DNA from: an uncultured bacterium
GTDB taxonomy: Bacteria; Muiribacteriota; Ozemobacteria; Ozemobacterales; Ozemobacteraceae
Length of the DNA stretch: 64,000 bases
NCBI GenBank assembly: GCA_900317935.1
Contig: ONIU01000002.1
Span: forward strand, 1-64,000
Direction: 5' to 3'
Shown here: piece by piece, positions 6,822 through 16,700 of the stretch
Layout of the letters: each line of letters begins with the position of its first letter
Numbering within the stretch: position 1 is the stretch's first letter
Notes under the pieces: model-generated
The model's database searches: none
What the model was told of the DNA's origin: nothing
Seen by the model: only the letters and a program-made list of their open reading frames with translations
Program-made: the position numbers and the translations under genes

Positions 6822-8648
6822 TTAAGTAGCAAAGCCAGCATACTGAGTCATATAAAGGTCGTAATATTTGCCCTTTGCAGCAAGAAGTGAATCATGAGTA
6901 CCCTGTTCCACAATATGACCTTTATCCATAACTATGATTATGTCGGCATCACGAATAGTAGAAAGGCGATGAGCAATAACGATGCTGGTTCTATTCTTCA
7001 TAACCTGCTGCATAGCATTCTGAATAGCCTTTTCTGTTCTAGTATCTACATTTGAAGTAGCTTCATCAAGAATAAGTATTTTAGGATCTGCCACAAAAGC
7101 TCTTGCAATGGTTAATAGTTGCCGTTGCCCTTGGCTTAAGTTAGCTCCAGCAGCATTCAAAACTGTATCATAACCATCGGGAAGGTTTTCTATAAACTTA
7201 TTACAATGACTAAGTTCTGCTGCCTTTTCAACAACTTCGTGAGTTACGTTTTCATCAGCATATTTCAAATTGTTTTCAACAGTATCAGTAAACAAAATAC
7301 TGTCTTGTAAAACAATTGCAATTGCTTTTCTTAATGAATCTCTGGAAGTTTCAGGCAATCTTTGTCCATCAATCAATATTTCGCCACTGTCTATATCATA
7401 AAATCTCAGAATCAGGTTTGCTATAGTAGTTTTTCCACAACCCGTAGAACCAACTAAGGCAACTTTTTTGCCCGATGGAATATTCAAAGAGAAATCATTG
7501 ATAATCTGAACACCTGGAATATAAGAAAAATTGACATTTTTGAACTCTATGTTAGCCGCGTTTTCAATCTTGCATTCAATGCCGTCAAAAGATTCATTTT
7601 CTTCATCTAATACCAAAAAGACTCTTTCTGCTCCTGCAATAGCATTTTGAAGTTGTCCGTAAATCAAAGCTATTTCATTAATAGGTCTTCCGAACTGTTT
7701 TGCGTAAAGAATGAAAGCCGAAATAACACCAACGGTGATGATTCCCTTATAAGCAAAATAACCGCCGAAAGTAGCAATGATAACGAAACTTATATTGTTT
7801 ATAGCATTCATCACTGGTCCCATAATTCCACTGAATATTTCGGTTCTAATACCAGCTTTTGTAAGTTTATCAGAAGTTTCAGAAAAATTATTAATTGTTA
7901 TATTCTGATGGTTATATGCAACAACAGTTTTATAGCCTGAAACCATTTCTTCAACTGTTCCGTTAAGCTGCCCCAAAAGAGCAGAACGCTTCTTGGAATA
8001 TTTACGTACCTTGGTAGAAAGGAAATTGGTTGCCAATATAGTTAAAACGACTGTAAGCATACTTAGCAATGCAAGTTGCCAGCAATACCAGAACATTATC
8101 GCAACAGTTCCTATTATCGTTAAAACTCCTGAAAATATAGATGGCAACGATTGGGAAACTGTATTAGAAATATTTTCGATGTCGTTAGTCATTCGGCTCA
8201 TAACATCACCATGAGAATGTGTATCTAAGTAGCTGACAGGCAAATCAATAATCTTGGCGAGTAGTTCTTCGCGCATTTTCTTAACAATTCTCTGGCTAAG
8301 CTTGGCACTGCAAAGCCCCTGAATCATTATCATAATGGAAGATATCAAATAAGCGATAAGCATAAAGAAAATATAAGTATTGAGGTTACCTTCTGCTTTT
8401 TTTGCGATAATATCAATTGCCTTGCTTTGTAGAGCTGGAGCATAAATACCACTGAGTGTTCCAATTACTACCACTATAAAAATCGCAGTAAGCAATAGCT
8501 GTTCTTTTACGAAGTATTTCCAAATGCGTTTAAGAGTGCCTCCCAGATTAGAGGCATGTTGAATTTCTGCAAATCTGTCACTGGGTCTAAAACCACCAGG
8601 TCTTTGCACTTTAGGAGGCATTTTATCTTTTTGCTCTGTATCAGCCAT
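6822..8648 (-). CDS. ABC exporter half, canonical nucleotide-binding domain (608 aa)
   Basis: This is a type IV (ABCB-like) exporter subunit: six membrane helices in about residues 55-310, then a nucleotide-binding domain. Walker A GSTGCGKTT (about 398-406), signature LSQGQRQ (about 503-509), Walker B ILILDEATS with the catalytic Glu (about 520-528) and the switch His in AHRLS (about 557) are all intact. The ATG at 8648 is chosen because GAGGAGG stands eight bases upstream; a longer frame to 8699 has no such site. It overlaps the upstream partner gene by eight bases. With that partner it should form a heterodimer of the TM287/288 or BmrCD type, exporting lipids, peptides or drugs. The substrate is unknown. 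Confidence 0.9.
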   Translation of the reverse strand: MADTEQKDKMPPKVQRPGGFRPSDRFAEIQHASNLGGTLKRIWKYFVKEQLLLTAIFIVVVIGTLSGIYAPALQSKAIDIIAKKAEGNLNTYIFFMLIAYLISSIMIMIQGLCSAKLSQRIVKKMREELLAKIIDLPVSYLDTHSHGDVMSRMTNDIENISNTVSQSLPSIFSGVLTIIGTVAIMFWYCWQLALLSMLTVVLTILATNFLSTKVRKYSKKRSALLGQLNGTVEEMVSGYKTVVAYNHQNITINNFSETSDKLTKAGIRTEIFSGIMGPVMNAINNISFVIIATFGGYFAYKGIITVGVISAFILYAKQFGRPINEIALIYGQLQNAIAGAERVFLVLDEENESFDGIECKIENAANIEFKNVNFSYIPGVQIINDFSLNIPSGKKVALVGSTGCGKTTIANLILRFYDIDSGEILIDGQRLPETSRDSLRKAIAIVLQDSILFTDTVENNLKYADENVTHEVVEKAAELSHCNKFIENLPDGYDTVLNAAGANLSQGQRQLLTIARAFVADPKILILDEATSNVDTRTEKAIQNAMQQVMKNRTSIVIAHRLSTIRDADIIIVMDKGHIVEQGTHDSLLAAKGKYYDLYMTQYAGFAT

Positions 8649-10527
8649 TTTTAGCCTCCTCACCCATCTGGGAATTATAAATGTCTTTATATATGTCACA
8701 GCTCTTTAAAAGTTCATCGTGACTTCCACAGGCGCAGATAGAACCGTTTTCCAAAATAACTATTCTGTTGGCACGCTTAACAGAAGCAATTCTTTGAGCA
8801 ATAATAATTTTAGTACAATCAGGTTTAGCTTTTGTTAAGGCTTCATAAAAGTTACTTTCTGTTTTAAGGTCTAAAGCACTGGTGGAATCATCAAGAATCA
8901 TAATTTCGGCAGATTTTAAAACTGCTCTAGCAATAGAAATTCGTTGTCTTTGGCCACCAGACAAGCTCATTCCACATTCTGCAACTATATTTTCATAAGT
9001 TTCAGGAATATCTTTGATAAAGCTATCTGCTTGAGCTATTATCGCAGATTCTTTTACTTCTTCATCTGAGGCTTCAGGCTTACCCCATTTTATATTGCCA
9101 GCAATGCTGTCGCTGAACAATTCAGCCTTTTGTAAAACCATAGAGATTTTATCGCGCAAATCTTTAATTTTATAATCCTTAACATCTATTCCATCAACCA
9201 AAACTTGTCCGGAATCGACATCATAGAATCTTGAAATCAGATTAACCAAAGAACTTTTGCCACAGCCAGTAGCCCCCATTATTGCGAGAGTTTCGCCTTT
9301 TTCAATTCTTAGGTTGATATTTTTTAATATAGGTTCTTCTTTTGAATAGCCAAAGAAAACGTTTTTGAACTCTACTGCTGCAACGCTATGCATTGCAGCC
9401 CCCTCTGTATTGCTTTCGCAAGCCACCTCAGCGACTCGCTCACATCCTGTGGCTCGCTTGCACGCCGACATCCCTGTCGGCAGCCCCACCTTTCGTGGGA
9501 GAGGATCTTGGTGAACATCTCCCTCAGTCACGTTTTCTGCTCGCAATGACGAGCAAAGAGTGCCATCGGTCAATTCGGAGTTAGTTTCAATTATCGCTTT
9601 AACACGCTTCCATGAAGTCTGTCCTCTAGAAATATTCTGAATGATGAAAACAACCATTAATACAGAATGAAGAAGTTGGGTCGTATAAGTTATAGCAGCC
9701 ATAATACTTCCAGGAGTTGAAGTTCCAGCAGAAACAGCTTTGCCACCGTTCCAAATCAAAATAGCAATGCCTAAATACATGAAGCAGTTGGCTACAGGAT
9801 GTAAAAAAGCGAAGAGAACAAGTATTTTAAATTGCTTTGCAAGAAGCTCATCGTTTGCCTTACCAAATCTGACCTTTTCATAGAGTTCTTTAGTATATGC
9901 TTTTATTATTCTTATCCCTGCAATATCTTCTTGTAAAATACAGTTAATCTTATCCAAACCTTCCTGAACAGCAAGAAAAAATGGTTCAACTTTTCTCATA
10001 GCAAACAACATTGAAATAAGAATAAAAGGTATTATTCCTAGTGCAATCAGACCAAAATCAGTATTAATACGAAACATACAGTATAAACTGCCTATAAGAA
10101 TCAGTCCCGTACGAACCATTCCTCTGACAAATATGGAAATGAAATTCTCTACCTGGCTAATATCATTGGTAATTCTGGTAATCAATGCTCCAGTGCCAAT
10201 TTTATCTATTTGAGAAAATGACAGCGATAGTATTTTGCCAAAAACATCTTTTCGCATTAGATTACCTATGTTCTGGCTGCTGTAATTTACTAAGATATTA
10301 TTTAAAGAACCCCCTAAACAGCCTATGAATGCAAAAAGAACCATCATAGAACCAAGTTTTATAATAATAGAAAAATCACCTGTATTTTGTGTAGCCAACC
10401 CCAAAACACCTTCGTCTACTATACGACTCATTAAACTGGGTTGCAATAAATCCATGGTTACTTCTAAAACCATGAATAATGCTGCTGCAACAGCAAAATG
10501 AAGATATTTTTTAATGTAAGGGAACAT
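8641..10527 (-). CDS. ABC exporter half, degenerate nucleotide-binding domain with repeat-derived linker (628 aa)
   Basis: Six membrane helices (about 10-300) are followed by a nucleotide-binding domain with Walker A GATGCGKSS (about 414-422) and signature LSGGQRQ (about 519-525). The Walker B motif reads IMILDDSTS, so the catalytic Glu is Asp, and the switch His is Gln (IIAQRIAS). Both changes are known from the degenerate subunit of heterodimeric exporters such as TM287, so only one ATP site per complex should be fully active. Between the last helix and the nucleotide-binding domain lie about 55-60 extra residues encoded by GC-rich dispersed repeats (9378-9565), in frame and without a stop. 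It follows the TAXI gene by 40 bases and overlaps the next subunit. Confidence 0.9.
   Translation of the reverse strand: MFPYIKKYLHFAVAAALFMVLEVTMDLLQPSLMSRIVDEGVLGLATQNTGDFSIIIKLGSMMVLFAFIGCLGGSLNNILVNYSSQNIGNLMRKDVFGKILSLSFSQIDKIGTGALITRITNDISQVENFISIFVRGMVRTGLILIGSLYCMFRINTDFGLIALGIIPFILISMLFAMRKVEPFFLAVQEGLDKINCILQEDIAGIRIIKAYTKELYEKVRFGKANDELLAKQFKILVLFAFLHPVANCFMYLGIAILIWNGGKAVSAGTSTPGSIMAAITYTTQLLHSVLMVVFIIQNISRGQTSWKRVKAIIETNSELTDGTLCSSLRAENVTEGDVHQDPLPRKVGLPTGMSACKRATGCERVAEVACESNTEGAAMHSVAAVEFKNVFFGYSKEEPILKNINLRIEKGETLAIMGATGCGKSSLVNLISRFYDVDSGQVLVDGIDVKDYKIKDLRDKISMVLQKAELFSDSIAGNIKWGKPEASDEEVKESAIIAQADSFIKDIPETYENIVAECGMSLSGGQRQRISIARAVLKSAEIMILDDSTSALDLKTESNFYEALTKAKPDCTKIIIAQRIASVKRANRIVILENGSICACGSHDELLKSCDIYKDIYNSQMGEEAKNG
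9378..9565. repeat. Dispersed palindromic repeats inserted in frame within the ABC exporter gene
   Basis: The G+C content jumps above that of the rest of the gene. The stretch 9424-9487 read on the minus strand repeats the words of the intergenic unit at 239-330 (GGGCTGCCG, CGGCGTGCAAGCG, CACAGGATGTG, GTCGCTGAGGTG). Next to it, 9537-9552 contains CGTCATTGCGAGC, the start of the repeat family seen at 60831 and 62181. The encoded peptide, between ELTDG and AVEFKNV, is rich in Cys, Arg and Gly and has no counterpart in the sister subunit. Confidence 0.75.
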
Positions 10528-10567
10528 ATTTAACTTACAAATGCAGAATAATTAATAATAAAAGCAA

Positions 10568-11551
10568 TTATCTGTCTGACTGATTCATAAAAAATGCCGC
10601 GGCACCCTCATGCAACATTGCAGCATCTACACCTTTAATAGCATCATTTTTGTTTAATTCTACCAAAACTTTACCATTATCAGAAAGGATTTTTGGATTA
10701 GAATAAATAACAGTCAGAATATTAATTACTTCTTCAGAAGGTAATCTTGTTGTTCCAACCAATAATGCTTTAAAACCTAAAGTCTTTATAGACCTTTTAT
10801 GACCTAAATAAGAATTAGTATCAATGCTTTCTCTTGAATAATAAGGAAATGATGTGGTAAGAGTGTTGATTACTGATTCTGGAATTTCCAAAAGCTTAAT
10901 AGGTATTTTTTCAGCAAGTCTTACAAGACCGTCCGCAGGCACACCACCAACATAATAGACAGCGTCAATATAACCATCTAGAAGTAGTTCAGTTGCTTTT
11001 GTAAAACGTTCATAAACTAAATTATAATCTTCTTGGTTTTTAAGACCTGCCGCCTCTAATATTTGAATAGCACCAGCAGCACTTCCGCTTTCAATTTCAC
11101 CGACAGAGATTTTTTTACCTTTCAAATCATCTAAAGAATTTATGCCTGAATCAGCGCGAACAACAATCTGAACCTTTTCAGAATATAGAGAGGCTAGCAC
11201 TCTAATATCTTTAAATGGATTTCCATTAAAAATAACTGTTCCCTGATAAGCCATCCATACAACATCACTTTGAATCAAAGCCAATTCAATCTGTTTTTTA
11301 CGAAGATAATTAACATTTGCAACAGAACCAGGAGTCGGCTCAGCAACAGTTACTAATTTCTTCAGATTATTGCTAAATAGACGTGATATTGCATTTCCAA
11401 AGGGATAGTAAGTTCCATTAATACTTGCTGTTCCAAAAGAATATATCTTTTTTATCAATCTTGCTTCATATTTTTCTTCTTCAGCATAAAGAAGTGATGA
11501 ATAAAAAGATAAGAACAGAAAAACAAATATACATTTAGAAAATCTTAACAT
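10568..11551 (-). CDS. TAXI-family TRAP-type solute-binding protein (327 aa)
   Basis: A signal peptide (cleavage near LLYA, residue 23) leads a TAXI-type periplasmic binding protein. Recognisable pieces are FGTASINGTYYPFGNAISR near 39-57, ALIQSDVVWMAYQG, VQIVVRADSGINSLDDLKGK and GSAAGAIQILEAAGL. The length matches the family. These proteins normally feed a TRAP membrane permease, but none is nearby. Instead the gene overlaps by one base (TAATG) the gene for a membrane sensor upstream. AAGGAG precedes the ATG. A role as ligand-binding partner of the sensor is inferred; use with a permease encoded elsewhere is the alternative. Confidence 0.88.
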   Translation of the reverse strand: MLRFSKCIFVFLFLSFYSSLLYAEEEKYEARLIKKIYSFGTASINGTYYPFGNAISRLFSNNLKKLVTVAEPTPGSVANVNYLRKKQIELALIQSDVVWMAYQGTVIFNGNPFKDIRVLASLYSEKVQIVVRADSGINSLDDLKGKKISVGEIESGSAAGAIQILEAAGLKNQEDYNLVYERFTKATELLLDGYIDAVYYVGGVPADGLVRLAEKIPIKLLEIPESVINTLTTSFPYYSRESIDTNSYLGHKRSIKTLGFKALLVGTTRLPSEEVINILTVIYSNPKILSDNGKVLVELNKNDAIKGVDAAMLHEGAAAFFMNQSDR

Positions 11552-13668
11552 TATTTCTGCTCCTTATCTTCATCTTCGGAAACACTTACACAGTTTCCTG
11601 TTTTTCGGCTTTTACCCAATAAATCATCACTCTTAGCAAGAAGTGATTTATAATCATATTTTTCATCATAATACTGACAAATACCAGCACTAAGAGTAAT
11701 ATGAAATTCCATTTTATCTCTCTTAATAAGATGTTCTGAAGCAATCTTTAAGAATCTGTCTGCAAATAATTTAGCCTGTTCAGAAGTTGTATGAGCAAGG
11801 ATTGTACAAAATTTATTTGTATCATATTCTGCTGGAATATCAGTAGCTCTGACTGTTTTCTTTAAAAGACGCCCCAAATCAAACAGAGCAGCTTCACAAG
11901 CATTATTTCCATATTTACCATTTAATTCGGCAAAATTATCAATAGCAAACATAACAACTGTTAATGGGAAACCAAATCGTTTAGAACGTTTGATTTCATC
12001 ATCAAGTCTAATATCAAGGAATCTTCTTACATACAGGTCAGTTAATTCGTTGATTACGGTTAAATCATGCAGTCTGGCATTATCAATAGACATAGCCATC
12101 TGTTTTGCAATAGCCTGAAGTAAATCAAGGTCGCTATCAGTAAAAGGTAAACTATTTGAACGATCAGAAAGATTAACGACACCAATAACCTTATTATGAA
12201 CACTTAAAGGAACAGAAACTAGAGTCTTGGGTGACTTAGAACGATCTCCTGAATAATCTTTAAATCGATCATCGGTTTGGCAATCCATACAAAGAATAGA
12301 TTCACCTGTTGCGGCTACCTTACCAGCAATACCTTCTCCTAGTTTTAGTTCAAAGTGCACAGGTCCTGAATCTTTGTCTTCATCATCATAAGGCAAATTA
12401 TAGAACTGTTCTTCTTTTTTGTTGCTTACATTTTCTTCTGAAGAATCTTTTGTATCAGGAGAAGCTAATTTGAAGCTTTCTACAACCAGTGCTGTTCTTT
12501 CATTATTTAAAAGCATAATAGAACCGCGCTTTGCCTTAAATATTTTGACAATATGTTCTAAGCAAAGATCCAATGCTTTTCTGCTTGTTGTTGATGAACT
12601 AATATAATTAGTAACCTTATAGAGAGCACTAATTTCTGTAATCTTGCGAATAATCTTTTGGCTCATGCTATTAAAACATTTTGCAAGAAAACCTAGTTCG
12701 TCTTCTCTTTCAAATTCTACCTTGACTTCATTTTCACCTTCACTAAGCTGAATAGCCTTTTCTGCAACAATAGCAACAGGCTCAGTTATAGTCCAGCTAA
12801 AATATGTTGCAAGTATAAATGAAGCTATGCCAAGCAGAAAAACAAAATTAAGTATTCTATTTCCAAGACTTCTAGCTACAGCATAAACTTCGCCAGCATC
12901 TTGAAAAATAAAAATTTTCAAACCATAGTTTAAAATGGGTAAAGATATAACTATTTTGGGAGAGCCTTTATTTGATTCAGGCAACAAATCATATGCTCCA
13001 CAAGGTCTATCCATTATATCTGCAATTTCATTGCGCGGAAAATCATTCTGATCAAGAATATTTTCACCACTTTCAGTCACTAAGTAGTATTTGTAATTAG
13101 AACCAAAAGTTAGACCTTCAATAGTTTTACGTAGCTTTATAAAAGATATTGCAGAAATAATAGAATCAGAATCAGGGGAATCAGATATTTTGGCTTTAAT
13201 ATAAAAACAACCAGGAGAATAAGAAAATGTCTGTTTATTAGATTTAGCTAAGGCTTCTTCTACTGAATTCAATTTTTTATACGAATTAGAATCGGGCTTA
13301 GAATGAGCTTTTATAGTTCCTTTGGAATCAACCCAAACAACATGTTCAACCCCTTCATATGATTGATCAATTTGTCTTAAAGCTTTTAGCGCTAATTCAT
13401 GCATATCAGATTTGACAAAGCAATCATTTTTTGCAAGGAAATGTGTCAATTCATCAAATTTAGAAATAAACTCACTTATTTCTAATTTAACTTGCTGAAA
13501 AGCTTGAATGTTTCCTTTTATAAGTATATCTCTTGAAACATTTCCCAACAAATCAAAAGCATACAACCCAAATAAAACCAAAGGCAAAATCGTTAAAGTA
13601 AAGATTCCCAGCCATGCTTTAAACTTTATGCTTTTAAAGAAATTAACTCTCTTAGCACTAGTAGTCAT
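11551..13668 (-). CDS. Membrane sensor: extracytoplasmic domain, HAMP, GAF, degenerate GGDEF (705 aa)
   Basis: A membrane helix (about 14-34) is followed by a periplasmic sensing region, probably Cache-like (about 35-265), a second helix (about 270-292), HAMP (about 293-345), GAF (about 350-535, ending in IAKQMAMSIDNARLH) and a GGDEF-fold domain (about 540-690). The signature expected to read GGDEF is DTNKF at 616-620, so diguanylate cyclase activity is very unlikely. The fold could still bind GTP or act by contact. The gene overlaps the TAXI binding protein by one base, suggesting that ligand binding in the periplasm is reported through this protein. It follows the last giant cyclase by 91 bases. 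Confidence 0.85.
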   Translation of the reverse strand: MTTSAKRVNFFKSIKFKAWLGIFTLTILPLVLFGLYAFDLLGNVSRDILIKGNIQAFQQVKLEISEFISKFDELTHFLAKNDCFVKSDMHELALKALRQIDQSYEGVEHVVWVDSKGTIKAHSKPDSNSYKKLNSVEEALAKSNKQTFSYSPGCFYIKAKISDSPDSDSIISAISFIKLRKTIEGLTFGSNYKYYLVTESGENILDQNDFPRNEIADIMDRPCGAYDLLPESNKGSPKIVISLPILNYGLKIFIFQDAGEVYAVARSLGNRILNFVFLLGIASFILATYFSWTITEPVAIVAEKAIQLSEGENEVKVEFEREDELGFLAKCFNSMSQKIIRKITEISALYKVTNYISSSTTSRKALDLCLEHIVKIFKAKRGSIMLLNNERTALVVESFKLASPDTKDSSEENVSNKKEEQFYNLPYDDEDKDSGPVHFELKLGEGIAGKVAATGESILCMDCQTDDRFKDYSGDRSKSPKTLVSVPLSVHNKVIGVVNLSDRSNSLPFTDSDLDLLQAIAKQMAMSIDNARLHDLTVINELTDLYVRRFLDIRLDDEIKRSKRFGFPLTVVMFAIDNFAELNGKYGNNACEAALFDLGRLLKKTVRATDIPAEYDTNKFCTILAHTTSEQAKLFADRFLKIASEHLIKRDKMEFHITLSAGICQYYDEKYDYKSLLAKSDDLLGKSRKTGNCVSVSEDEDKEQK

Positions 13669-13716
13669 TTATTAATTCCATTCGCTATATTTTTTATCAG
13701 TTTAACACAATTTTTA

Positions 13717-13745
13717 TAGATATAAAAGCTATTAGTTAGTATCAA
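13717..13745 (-). promoter_or_regulatory. Possible internal promoter before the HAMP-GAF sensor gene
   Basis: On the minus strand, TTGATA (13745-13740) and TATCTA (13722-13717) are 17 bases apart in the only sizeable gap of the cluster, 49 bases before the start codon at 13668. AT-rich background makes chance matches likely. Confidence 0.35.
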
Positions 13746-13759
13746 AAAAGAGCCAAAAT

Positions 13760-16700
13760 CTAAATAATCCTAAAAACTTTCAGAGGCAAACTTTTGCCTT
13801 TTAAAGCAACTTCACCATATTCTTCTGCTCTAATATTGTCTTGAATTAATTCTTTTATGTTTTCGGAAACAACGACTCTGTTTCCGTTCAATTTTTCAGC
13901 GAAAACAGCGATACGAGCAGCAACATTAACAGGGTCACCAATAATAGTAAAGTCTCGCTTATCACCTACCCCAAGGAAACCTGAAATAACTTGCCCATAA
14001 TTTACCCCAACAGAGACTTTAAAACTTATTTTATCAGAAGTTTCAATCATATGAGCAACATTACATGCTAAGGTAGCCACTTCTTCATGATTCTTTTCAC
14101 CAATATGAAAAGCAATCAGCATTTTTTCACCCATAATCTTATCAATATCTCCACCGTTATTGATAACAGTTTCTGCTATTGCCGCCACTTGTTTTCTAAG
14201 CAAAGTAAATAATTTATAAACAGGTGTATCCTTCATTATTAAATCAAAGCCTGGTACTGTAATATAAAGCAAAACAACATTTATTTTTCTGCTATCTACA
14301 TCAGAAACATTTGCACTTACTTTCAGAGCAGTTTTAGAAACCATTCTGTTCATTAACTGCTTTTCTTCTAAGCCCTTCATCATTTTATCAAAAGACTCAC
14401 ATAGAGCACCTAGTTCATCGCCTCGTTTAAAATCAGTTCTAAATGAATAAATTTCTTTTGCAGCAGACTTTGCCCCGTTCATCAGCATTTTTACAGGAGC
14501 AAGCAAATCAGATATTGTACTTTGTGCTATAAAAATAATCATTATAACCGAGAATAAAATTACAGACATAAATATATAAAAAATCTTTACTGCTTCTCTC
14601 TTTAATGGTATTTCTGAAGCAAGAGCGACAAAATCATTATCCTTGATAATGCTTCCCTGACGAGCCTCAAGGTAATGGGTTCCATGTAAATCTATTGTCC
14701 TTGAAACAGGAACAAAGCTTGAATTGATCCAAAACGAAGCTAGACCCAATTCTTTTACAGTCTGAAGCTCTTCTTTTTCATTAATAATATTTCCATCATC
14801 ATAAAAGTAATATTCCCCAACATTAATATTGGGTGAATAGAAACAGAATAACTTTTTGTCTTTTGAACCTGTTATAAAATGCTCTTGCAAAGATGTTTTT
14901 TCATTATTTTTAAGTTCACAAGCACGAGGAAGAAGTTCATTATTAAAGAAAACCCAGGAAATCACAACGTAATCAGGATCATAATTTGAAGGGACAGGAA
15001 CCATATAAATAGCAACAGTTGTAAAAGAAGAGGTTGTAAAAATTAAACTATTGGGGAAATTAATAATTCTATTAGTTAGTTCTCCTCCGAAAACAGATTG
15101 CAAAGTTTCAAGCAATTTTTCGACAACCATAGCTTTTTTAACTGCTTGAGTTGAAGATTCATCACGTTTTAGAAATACAATTTTACCAATTTCAGCAATA
15201 ATTTTCCCTAGATCTGTCAATTTATCTCTATCTTTATGCAAATTTTTTTCACATCTAGAAATTAGCCAATCACCACGACCAACAATAATAGTTTCTATTA
15301 TTCTGTAATAAGAGTCTATATCAAACTTATTTTTATGATTTCCGCAAATATTTTTATCTAAGTATTCTTTAATTTTTTTTATATTTTTCTTTTTCTCTTT
15401 TTCATTAACAGAAGAATTAAATTTTTTGATTAAATCTTTAATGTGATATGATTTTGAAGCTTTTTCCAAATAAGAAGCGCAGAGAGGATGATAATAATAA
15501 TCTTTACTTTCAAGTTCATCTAACAAAGAATTCAATTTCAATCTAGTATCGGTTTTATTAACAGAATAATCTTCATTAACATAAAGATAAGAAACAAAAC
15601 AAACAATAATTAGAGGAAGAATTGTAGAAATGATAATATTTATACTTAGCTTAGAAATAAGAGAATCATCATTGTAAAGAAAAAATTTTTTAATTAATAA
15701 TGCAAATATTAAAAAGAAAAAAACAGAAAAAATAAAAATAGTTATATTAAACAATAAACCAGGCTGATTATAAGTAATTAATACTTTCTTAACTGCATAT
15801 ATATCCCAACTTTTATTACCGATTTTTAAAGAATCTAACAAATAGCCTTTTTCAGACAAAAGATTCTTATTTTTATGATTTTGAATAAGATAAGATTTTT
15901 CTTTTTCGGAAAAAGCATTTGAAAAATGCCATTCATTATTATTATTAAAAGCTAACAAAGTCTGTTTATCAGCTAAATCTTTATAATAATTAACCAAATT
16001 ATCAATTTTTATATCAGTAGGGATAGCGCAAAATATGAAAGCAAGTATTTTTTTCTTATTTTTATCATATATAAAATTAGTATTTAAATAAGTATCTTGA
16101 TTTTCTATCGTAGCTAGTGCAGAACGTCTGAAGTATAGGCTTCTCATTGAATATAAATCTGTTTTTTCACCAATTATATATTTCAATATTTCTTTTCTTG
16201 CCTCTTTATTTCTTTTTTCATTAACAGAAACTAACGAATATTTTTTTATCAAATCAGAGGTTTTTGAAGAAAATCCTTTATAAACAACATCTTTCAAACC
16301 ATATGGCATTTTATTATCAAACAAGCAGCAACAATACATAGGAATTGGTCTGCCCATTTTTTCATATTTATCAAAAACTTCTTCTATTAATTTTATATCA
16401 CCTTTAACTTTATTTTTTGAACATAAAGTCTGATTCAAATCTTCATATAGTTCAGCACATAAAGTTTCAAAAGAAGATTTAAATACTTCATTACTATTTA
16501 ATTGAACTATCAATCTAGATACTTCTTTATTTGACTCGGTTTTAAGACTGTCATAATCTGCTGAATAAATTAAATTCATGCATATAGTAATAAAAAAAGA
16601 AACAAATAATAGAACAAAAGTAATTAAAATATTGTTCTTTCTTTTAATTATGTTATTAGACAAAGATTGTAAAGAAAATTCCAACAAATTTTCAGGTTGA

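Noticed and set aside
8649-8699. Upstream extension of the second ABC subunit start
   Set aside because: The extension has no ribosome-binding site and lies inside the preceding gene; GAGGAGG fits the ATG at 8648.
11551-13668. Active diguanylate cyclase
   Set aside because: The GGDEF signature is DTNKF, which lacks the residues needed for metal and GTP use.
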